Origin: Lophius americanus
Taxonomy: Eukaryota > Chordata > Actinopteri > Lophiiformes > Lophiidae
Length of the DNA stretch: 64,000 nt
Assembly (NCBI GenBank): GCA_037951165.1
Contig: JBBDHG010000511.1
Location: 68,501 to 132,500, forward strand
Direction: 5' to 3'
A program made the translations under genes and the position numbers. Shown here one piece after another: positions 32,103 through 41,800 of the stretch (position 1 is its first letter; each line of letters starts with the position of its first letter). A model generated the notes under the pieces. The model saw only the letters and a program-made list of their open reading frames with translations. It was not told the origin of the DNA and ran no database searches.

Positions 32103-32528
32103 CGCCTCACACAGTTTCCATATCCACAATCAAAGCTGAAACAAAGAACTAATTATATCCCTGAAAGAGTCGGGGGATCATGGGATCAGAACCTCCGTGT
32201 GCATTTGAATGAGATTTTACTGTATGAGACCCGGTTCAGGCTTGGTTTTAAAATGCGTTCTGGGCGATCGGGTCATGAATGGACTGCGAGACTTATCGCT
32301 TAATCCAAAAAGTCAGTTTGTGGGCTCTTGTGATCCGATCTCCCAAAACACATTTTAAAAATCCAAAAGGGTCAAAGTTCATGTTTTAATCACTAGAGGG
32401 GCTTTTTTCCCCCTCAAAATTCCCAACTGTAACATCAACGCGTCAAAATTTAGTTCCAAAGAATCGACTCTGTCCGGTTTTATTCCTGAACTCAGAAAAA
32501 CTACTTTACTGTATTTATCTTCATCATT

Positions 32529-33059
32529 GAGTCACTGTGGGATCTGATCCTAGAACAGACTGATGACATCATAGAAACAGTTAGGTTGAGTCTCTATGGG
32601 ATCTGATCCTAGAACAGACTGATGACATCATAGAAACAGTTAGATTGAGTCACTGTGGGATCTGATCCTAGAACAGACTGATGACATCATAGAAACAGTT
32701 AGGTTGAGTCTCTATGGGATCTGATCCTAGAACAGACTGATGACATCATAGAAACACTTAGGTTGAGTCACTGTGGGATGTGATCCTAGAACAGACTGAT
32801 GACATCACAGAAACAGTTGGGTTGAGTCACTGTGGGATCTGATCCTAGAACAGACTGATGACATCACAGAAACAGTTGGGTCGGGTCACTGTGGGATGTG
32901 ATCCTAGAACAGACTGATGACATCATAGAAACAGTTAGGTTGAGTCACTGTGGGATCTGATCCTAGAACAGACTGATGAAATCCTGGAAACAGTTAGATT
33001 GAGTCACTGTGGGATCTGACCCTAGAACAGACTGATGACATCATAGAAACAGTTAGGTG
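32529..33059 (+). repeat. 59-bp minisatellite, 9 copies, upstream of UGP2
   Basis: Nine units of exactly 59 bp. Many begin TGAGTCACTGTGGGATCTGA (an AP-1 consensus TGAGTCA) and carry TGATGACATCA, a one-base CRE variant. Two units read GAGTCTCTATGGG and so lose the AP-1 site. A single copy occurs 32 kb away at 542-600. The array lies 0.7-1.2 kb upstream of the UGP2 ATG, or within its first intron if the noncoding exon near 34.8 kb is real. Confidence 0.96.
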
Positions 33060-33104
33060 GGTGGGTACATTATCATATTATCTGGTTACCATGGCGCCTA
33101 AAGT

Positions 33105-33575
33105 TTGGGAACCACTAAACGAGGACATAAATGTCTGGGAAACATTAAATTAGAAGACCAAATTTTTTATGACTCACCGCCATATAGGATATTTAAATTT
33201 AGGAACCACTGACAGAGGACATAAAAGTCAGGGAACCACTGACAGAGGACATAAAAGTCAGGGAACCACTGACAGAGGACATAAAAGTCAGGGAACCACT
33301 GACAGAGGACATAAAAGTCAGGGAACCACTGACAGAGGACATAAAAGTCAGGGAACCACTGACAGAGGACATAAAAGTCAGGGAACCACTGACAGAGGAC
33401 ATAAAAGCCAGGGAACCACTGACAGAGGACATAAAAGTTTAGGAATCCTTGATATAGCGGCTAAAAGAGTGTGGGAACCACTCACATAGGGGATAAAAAA
33501 GTTTGGGAACCACTAACAGAGAAGTTATTCGAATTTGGGAACCACTGACAGGGAACATAAAAGTCTGGGAACCAC
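33105..33575 (+). repeat. 30-bp minisatellite with degenerate flanks
   Basis: The core 33198-33440 is about eight copies of GGAACCACTGACAGAGGACA plus TAAAAGTCAG. Degenerate versions of GGGAACCACT(A/G)ACAGAGGA continue on both sides. It is a different repeat from the adjacent 59-bp array. Confidence 0.95.
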
Positions 33576-33924
33576 TGTATTGATCCAGAGTAGGTCCGTG
33601 ATTATGATTATGAAGGATCAGTATAACCTAATCTGACGTGAGAAACAAACTGAACTGAACAATGAGGTTTGGGATTTGGACCGAGGCGAAGGGGCAACAC
33701 TTCTGCATTAAAGGGGGAGCAGGGGTCTTTGGTCTCATCATATTTCATGAGGACGAGGAGTCATGTTCAGAGATTTCAAACCGACCAGAACAGTTACTTT
33801 TATTTTTGTATTTCTTCACTTAGAAACTCTAAACCCCCCTAAGTTTTCACTGAACTTCATTTTTAGCAATCAAAGTGTTCAAAATCCTGAGGAAATTATT
33901 ATTTTTTTATACTTATTTTCTGGT

Positions 33925-34465
33925 GCAGTGAAATAATCCAGGTTCATACAGTGAAATAGTCCAGGTTCATACAGTGAAATAGTCCAGGTTCATACAGTGA
34001 AATAATCCGGGTTCATACAGTGAAATAGTCCAGGTTCATACAGTGAAATAGTCCAGGTTCATACAGTGAAATAATCCGGGTTCATACAGTGAAATAGTCC
34101 AGGTTCATACAGTGAAATAGTCCAGGTTCATACAGTGAAATAATCCGGGTTCATACAGTGAAATAGTCCAGGTTCATACAGTGAAATAGTCCAGGTTCAT
34201 ACAGTGAAATAGTCCAGGTTCATACAGTGAAATAGTCCAGGTTCATACAGTGAAATAGTCCAGGTTCATACAGTGAAATAATCCGGGTTCATACAGTGAA
34301 ATAATCCGGGTTCATACAGTGAAATAATCCGGGTTCATACAGTGAAATAATCCGGGTTCATACAGTGAAATAATCCGGGTTCATACAGTGAAATAGTCCA
34401 GGTTCATACAGTGAAATAGTCCAGGTTCATACAGTGAAATAATCCGGGTTCATACAGTGAAATAG
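33925..34465 (+). repeat. 23-bp minisatellite, about 23 copies
   Basis: The unit is AATAGTCCAGGTTCATACAG plus TGA, with an AATAATCCGGG variant. The two variants occur in runs and in a repeated 2:1 order (34.0-34.2 kb). It lies in the UGP2-MDH1 spacer. Confidence 0.97.
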
Positions 34466-34756
34466 TATAATTCCCATTTCCATTATTGAACTTATTTCAG
34501 CCTACAGTATTTTATTTTTCATGTTCGAACGATTAAACCTGATTTATACAGAAGAGTCCTTCCTCTTGTGATCCCAGTTTAAGACACTTTAACGCCTTTT
34601 TCTTCTTTTTTTACAAGAGAATACTGAAGTATTTGAAACACAAGTAATATATAGGAGTGTAAAAACCAGACAGAACGTTTAATTGTCCCTAGAGTTGGTA
34701 AATATATAAGTCTCCGAACAAACAGACCGATCCGTCAAACTAGGGAAGTTTCCTAC

Positions 34757-34990
34757 CTGTCAACACCGTCAAAGTACCGAGAAAGCCTCAAAGACGCAGC
34801 AAAGGAACAGCGGGGAAGACTTCAGAGACGCGACATTAAACCCCAGCAGTGGAGAACCCGGTTTTTCTGTAAAAAGGATGATTTAGAGAAGTTTAACGCC
34901 GGTTTGTGTCCATCTTCCCTCCGCTAGCTTCTGCGGTTGACAGCCAGACTAGCTAGTTTACGAGCGCGAGCGCAACAAGTCAGTGACGTA
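34757..34990 (-). other. Possible noncoding first exon and promoter of UGP2
   Basis: A locally GC/CpG-richer stretch contains GAGCGCGAGCGCAAC and a CRE-like TGACGTA. Reading on the - strand it ends in a plausible donor, CAG followed by GTAGGA, at 34757/34756. It would splice to the exon holding the UGP2 ATG near 31838. A six-codon upstream open frame (ATG at 34913-34911, TAA at 34895-34893) lies inside it. No transcript evidence is available, so the call is tentative. Confidence 0.35.
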
Positions 34991-35930
34991 GAAGCGTGAG
35001 GATCTGAGATGAACCGTGATTGGTGGGAATATCCGTCAATCAGATGCAGCTTCCAAACCGACCCGCCTACCCAGAAATTTCGTTGTTTTTTTTTATACCT
35101 AGTGCAGAAAAGTTTTTAATCAATATAATTGAATTACAAACTTACGTTATATTATTTAGTTTTCTAACGTATTTCTGTCTTTGCATAACTTTCTCCACAA
35201 AACGGAGATAACTACCATTTAAAACATATTCATACACAGCCCTTCACGTCTAATTCAATTTATTCTAAAATATGCAAAATAAACACTTTTTATAAATTTA
35301 TTATATTTTCTTTTATTTTTCTTTAGGTCAATTTGTATTTATTTCCCCACCAAAATTACATTGCCATCATTTCAAACATCTCTTGTCCGAATTAACTTTG
35401 ATTAAATCTATAAATGAATCTCACACAGTTCATAGTTCTGTTGAAACTACACTGAACCGAACCGATTTTATTACGTCTCGAAGTTATGCAGATATTATTT
35501 ATTGTGTTGTGTCTACTAAAAGGAAATTGTTTATTCTAAGAAAGAATAAGAAAATCTTCATAAAATAGACCGAGGCCTGTAAAATGAATGTATAACTGAA
35601 AACAATATAAATAAATATCTGCACATGGGATTACTGCCAGTTTGGACCGATGGGGCCCCCACGTGGTCAAAGTGTCTCACTGCATCACTGGAAAAGGTAA
35701 ACATCGGGTTGGAAACCATTTTTGAGACACGGAGACACATTTAGCCCAGTCAGCCATAACATTGTGACTCCATATCTAATAATATAGATCCTTATATAGA
35801 ATGGATTCACTGGATTGGGTTCTGGAGGCCAGGTCAAAGCCTAGAACTGAGGGTTTTTTTTCCCTCAAACCATTTCTGCAGTACATGGATTCTACTTACA
35901 CAGCGCTCTTCTAATAATAATAATAATAAT
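34991..35930. other. AT-rich spacer between UGP2 and MDH1
   Basis: No gene is recognised. The stretch is strongly AT-rich from 35080 to 35640. Short frames such as 35383-35568 show no similarity that I know. A reversed copy of the TTATAATGTTATGGCTGA-type repeat lies at 35748-35768. Confidence 0.5.
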
Positions 35931-37985
35931 AATACATATCATTTATAACGCACTTTACATTTGGATCAAATCTCAAAGTTCAAGTCTGCTCGACCACTTA
36001 AAGCGCTTTTACAACACGAGTCAGCATTCACCCATTCACACAAACATTCACCCATACATTCATAAAAACATTCACCCATTCACACAAACATTCACCCATT
36101 CACACAAACATTCATAAAAACATTCACCCATTCACACAAACATTCATAAAAACATTTGCACTAACATTCATAAAAACATTCATAAAAACATTCATGAAAA
36201 CATTCACACAAACATTCATAAAAACATTCACACAAACATTCACCCATTCACCCAAACACTCACCCATTCACACAAACATTCACCCATTCACACAAACATT
36301 CATAAAAACATTCCCACAAACATTCATAAAAACATTCACACAAACATTCATAAAAACATTTGCACTAACATTCATAAAAACATTCACCCATTCACACAAA
36401 CATTCATAAAAACATTCACACAAACATTCATAAAAACATTTGCACGAACATTCATAAAAACATTCACCCATTCACACAAACATTCACAAACATTCATAAA
36501 AACATTCACAAACATTCATAAAAACATTCACCCATTCACACAAACATTCACAAACATTCATAAAAACATTCACAAACATTCATAAAAACATTCACACAAA
36601 CATTCATAAAAACATTTACACAAACATTCATAAAAACATTTGCACAAACACACATTCATAAAAACATTCACACAAACATTCATAAAAACATTTGCACTAA
36701 CATTCATAAAAACATTCATAAAAACATTGACACAAACATTCATAAAAACATTGACACAAACATTCATAAAAACATTGACACAAACATTCATGAAAACATT
36801 CATAAAAACATTTACACAAACATTCATAAAAACATTTACACAAACATTCATAAAAACATTCACACAAACATTCATAAAAACATTTACACAAACATTCATA
36901 AAAACATTGACACAAACATTCATGAAAACATTCATAAAAACATTTACACAAACATTCATAAAATCATTTACACAAACATTCATAAAAACATTTACACAAA
37001 CATTCATAAAAACATTCACACAAACATTCATAAAAACATTCACACAAACATTCATAAAAACATTCATAAAAACATTCACACAAACATTCATAAAAACATT
37101 TACACAAACATTCATAAAAACATTTACACAAACATTCATAAAAACATTCACACAAACATTCATAAAAACATTCATAAAAACATTCACACAAACATTCATA
37201 AAACCATTTGCACAAACATTCATAAAAACATTTACACAAACATTCATAAAAACATTTACACAAACATTCATAAAAACATTCACACAAACATTCATAAAAA
37301 CATTCACACAAACATTCATAAAAACATTTACACAAACATTCATAAAAACATTTACACAAACATTCATAAAAACATTCACACAAACATTCATAAAAACATT
37401 TACACAAACATTCATAAAAACATTCATACAAACATTCATAAAAACATTTACACAAACATTCATAAAATCATTTACACAAACATTCATAAAAACATTTACA
37501 CAAACATTCATAAAAACATTTACACAAACATTCATAAAAACATTTACACAAACATTCATAAAAACATTTACACAAACATTCATAAAAACATTCACACAAA
37601 CATTCATAAAAACATTCATAAAAACATTCACACAAACATTCATAAAACCATTTGCACAAACATTCATAAAAACATTTACACAAACATTCATAAAAACATT
37701 TACACAAACATTCATAAAAACATTCACACAAACATTCATAAAAACATTCACACAAACATTCATGAAAACATTTACACAAACATTCATAAAAACATTTACA
37801 CAAACATTCATAAAAACATTTACACAAACATTCATAAAAACATTTACACAAACATTCATAAAAACATTCATAAAAACATTTACACAAACATTCACACAAA
37901 CATTCATAAAAACATTCACACAGTGATGATAGACGCTGCCATGCAAGGCGCCACATCATCATCAGGAGATCAGGAGCTTAAGTTT
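35931..37985 (+). repeat. 24-bp minisatellite nested in an interspersed repeat
   Basis: The array (about 36020-37922) is CATTCATAAAAACATTCACA plus CAAA and shorter derivatives. Its left flank, ending ACGCACTTTACATTTGG..AAAGCGCTTTTACAACACG, and right flank CAGTGATGATAGACGCTGCC-ATGCAAGGCGCC match the flanks of a common fish interspersed repeat that normally holds only CACCCATTCACACA between them. The array therefore looks like an expansion inside that element. Frames on both strands are artefacts. Confidence 0.9.
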
Positions 37986-38354
37986 TTTTTTAGTTCTGCC
38001 ACCTTCTGGTTCTCGGTCAGGACCTTTAGAGCCCGTTGAAGAAGAAGCTGGGCCTGATTAGGGGTCTGCTGGGAGGAAATGATTCAAACCCTCTTTACTC
38101 ATGTTTTGGCTCATTTCATCTACAACACTGTTAAATAAGAGTTTGTGCTTTTATGTCCTGCTACCTGCCTTTTGTCTGGTTCCAACCAGAACTCCTCAAA
38201 GACGTTTATCTAGAACTCAAGTTTGTTCATTCATCCGTCCTTTAATGTCCCTACATTCTCCAGGTTTCCTTTACAATCCATTCAGTTTTTATTCATCACC
38301 TTTAGGTCTCTTCTCCACCTGCCTCCTGAATACTGACCATTTAATGTATGAGGT

Positions 38355-38545
38355 AAGGTGGCTCTAGTGCCTGTGATGTAATGACGTGGCTCTAGTTCCT
38401 CCGATGTAATGACGTGGCTCTAGTGCCTCAGTGATGTAACGACATGGCTCTAGTGCCTGTGCAGTAAAGACAGGGCTATAGTGCCTCTGTGATGTAATGA
38501 CATGGCTCTAGTGCCTCTGATGTAATGACGTGGCTCTAGTGACCC
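38355..38545 (+). repeat. About 28-30-bp minisatellite, about 6 copies
   Basis: The unit is GGCTCTAGTGCCTCTGATGT plus AATGACGT, with small indels, just downstream of the MDH1 polyadenylation signal. Confidence 0.9.
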
Positions 38546-38618
38546 TGCATGTATGTCGGTGCTTGAGTGGGACATCAAATACAAGAGGCGGGACTTTTGA
38601 GGGTCAGGTTCGGTTTGT

Positions 38619-38624
38619 TTTATT
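38619..38624 (-). terminator. Probable MDH1 polyadenylation signal AATAAA
   Basis: TTTATT on the + strand is AATAAA on the - strand, about 260 nt past the MDH1 stop. It gives a compact 3' UTR that includes the possible readthrough extension. Confidence 0.6.
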
Positions 38625-38817
38625 GATGGTTTCTGGTTCGTTACAGTTTCTGGACAGCTAGTGTTTGTTATCATCTACCAACAGAGAGTCTCTGGGTGGC
38701 GAGCAGACGGAGACCAGGTGGACATCAAACAGAAGAGGTGGCCTGCTGACAGGAAAACACTCACACGGAGACCACACAGACGGCAGCTGGGGGGCTTAAT
38801 GATAGAGAGGAGGGTCT

Positions 38818-38880
38818 TCAGAGCCGCGAGCTGCCAGCCTTCACGAGGTCTGGACTCTGCTGCTGCGGTGGGCGGGACAG
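38818..38880 (-). other. In-frame readthrough extension of MDH1 ending in peroxisomal signal SRL
   Basis: Directly after the MDH1 TGA the same frame continues for 20 codons and stops at TGA 38820-38818. The last residues are AGSSRL, and SRL is a canonical type 1 peroxisomal targeting tripeptide. The stop context is TGA-CTG-T. Mammalian MDH1 is known to produce a peroxisomal readthrough form (MDH1x) from a TGA-CTA context. Position, frame and ending match that mechanism. Efficiency in this species is unknown. Confidence 0.7.
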
Positions 38881-41800
38881 TCACTGGGACAGGAAGTCCA
38901 GCGCCATGTCGCGCTCCTCCACCAACTCAGCCGCTGTGGCATCCATCTTTTTGCGGGAGAAGTCGTTGATGGAGAGTCCGTCCACCACCTTCCAGGTTTT
39001 GTCCTGAGAGGGACGACAGAGGGAAAAGTCCAGTGTTTGATCTTTGTCTACTTTCTACGTAGGCGTTCTATGATCAACGCCTTTTGAGATTCTTCATTAC
39101 TTGATGCTTACTTCCTGCTCCAGTGCATCTGAGCAGAGGTCATGTGACCACCCATATTTCCCCTGTTTTCTGTCCAGTAATAAGGAGGTTCTGGACCGGT
39201 TTTAACGTTAGAGGGTGTCATCACATTCTATTATTATCATTCCTTCTGATGTCATGGGGAGATCTAGTGATGTCATGGGGAGATCTAATGATGTCATGAC
39301 GGGATCTAGTGATGTCTTGACGGGATCTAGTGATGTCTTGACGGGATCTAGTGATGTCATGGCGAGATCTAGTGATGTCATGACGGGATCTAGTGATGTC
39401 ATGACGGGATCTAGTGATGTCATGACGGGATCTAGTGATGTCATGACGAGATCTAGTGATGTCATGACGGGATCTAGTGATGTCATGACGGGATCTAGTG
39501 CCTCTGTGATGCATTCAAAAACGTTCACAATTATCTCAAATAAGGATGCGATGGTTCTGTAATAAATGTGAATAACAGGAATACTCTGAATTAATGGAAT
39601 ATAAAACTCTGAGCCGTGTTTCTGTACAATTAGAAGCAAACAAGATGTTGTTGTTTTTTTTTAGTACAGTTTTTATATAAAACGTTTTGACTCTTCAGAC
39701 GGTTTCCGGTTTCATCAAGTCACATAATTCTGTCTAAGTCCTCAAATAGTTTCACATCATGCCAAAGGAAATTCTACTTATCCAGTAGGACTTTCTCAGT
39801 AGTCATTATCAATGCCTCCTCCTCAGTGGCCCCTAAGACCTGTGGTGTCCCCCTGGGCTTTATCCTCGGACCCTTACTGTTCTGCATATACATGCTGCCA
39901 CTGGGCCGCATTATAAACCATTATAAACCATCATAAACTATAACAAACCATTATAAAGCATCATTTCAGTCGAGCGGGACATTAAAGGGATAACTTGTGC
40001 AGGTAGACTTTACCGGTTTAACGGTAACAGTTTGTCATGTAAACGCGGCCCAGACCCGTTCCAGATCAACTCTGCGACATCATTCTCAGGTTACCGGCAG
40101 CTGATTGGACGGACTCACCTTGATCTCCACAGGGAAGGAGTAGATGAGGTCTTCTGGAATGCCGTAGGAGTTGCCGGCGGCGTACACGCCCATGGAGATG
40201 AACTCGTCCTAACGGCAGGAAACAACAGATCCAGTCAGACGGACAGAACGGGTTCTACAGCAGACAGAACCTCTCAACCGCAGGGCTGGATGTCAAACAG
40301 TGAACCGGACCTGGAAGGTTTTTGTTTGTTCCGTTAAAAGGGCGTGTCCGGGCATTCAGAATGGTGACGTCAGGATGGGAGGAGCTTGAAGGAGGTTAAC
40401 GGACTCATATATGGGCGTGGCGGCCTACAGATCAAACCTGTTGTTCAGCTGGGACTCATGTTCTCGTTTGTACGGACTCAGAACAGACAGATGGACCGAC
40501 CTTCAGAACTACAACGGCATTTTAAGGTTCTGACCAAACATGGACGATCACAGAGAAACAAATATGTCCGACTGATGATGAGAGCGTGATGAGATGAAGG
40601 TCATGACCTCACGATGAGACACAATATAATAAAGTCTAAACCAGAGCGGGACAGAACCTTTGGAGTTCCGGCCCAGACGGGCAGGAACACAAACGGTACC
40701 GGGCTTGTTTGAGTAGCGGTCTGTGTAATGGCCCATCTCCACCACTAGGGGTCGTGTGGGGTCATGTGAGGTCGTGTGGGATCACGTGGGGTCGTGTGAG
40801 GTCGTGTGGGATCACGTGGGGTCGTGTGGGGTCATGTGAGGTCGTGTGGGGTCACGTGGGGTCACGTGGGGTCGTGTAAACTCTGTTGCTAACGCTACTT
40901 TCAGGCTGGTGAGAAACAAACGAACGTCTGAAGGAGAAGAAATGTTTTTTTTTTAGTCTGAACAATCAAGGATTAGCAGCTAGAAGATAATCAACCAATC
41001 AATCAATCTTCATTTCTGAAGCGCCGCTTCATAACCGCCTTCGTCTCAGGAGGTTTTCCCAGTAAGAAACTCTGGACTGAAATCTTTGCCTCATAGAAGC
41101 TAGAGATGAAGAGTCGGACTTCATCACTAAGGGAACTGTAAAACTCTCCGTTTGTCGTTTGTTCTCCAGAACTTCCTGTTCCCGCCTCCAGAGCAGAGAT
41201 TAAATTCTGCTGCTCCAGTTGTTGGCTCTCGCCCCGTCGGTCCAGACTCACCGCCTTGGTGCCGAACCAGATGTCCCTCATGTGGTCACAGATGGCCTTG
41301 GCAGCAGACATGGCGCTGGAGAGCTTCCTGGCCTTGATGACGGCAGCGCCGCGCTGCTGCACCGTCTGCAGGAGGAGGAGGGAGGGGAAGAGGAAGAGGA
41401 GGAGGTTAGAGGAGGAGGGACCACAAAGCTGACGGTTCTGAAGAGTGGCGAGCGCTCACAGAGATGAAGTTCCCTTTGAGCCAGGCGTCGTCCTTGACGG
41501 CGTCGTACGCGGCCGTCTCCGTGCCGTGGACGTTGACCTTGGCGTGGTGGACGTCGGGGTACTGGGTGGAGGAGTGGTTCCCCCAGATGATGACGTTCTT
41601 CACCTTCTCAGAGGACACGCCGCAGCGCATCGCCACCTACAGGCACCAGAGGGATTACAGCTCAGTAAAACATTAGGGAGGATCTTCCCGTGTGTGTGTG
41701 TGTGTGTGTGTGAGTATGTGTGTGTTAATGTGTGTATGTCTCTGTGTGTGTATGTGAGAGTGTGTGTGTGTACGTATGTGTGTGTATATGGGTGTGTGTA

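Noticed and set aside
36570..37946. Long frames of FMNVCVNV and TFIKTFTQ repeats
   Set aside because: Pure translation of the 24-bp array on both strands.
38881..38883. MDH1 TGA as a selenocysteine codon
   Set aside because: It is the normal terminal position of the family, no SECIS-like element was noticed in the short 3' UTR, and readthrough explains the extension better.
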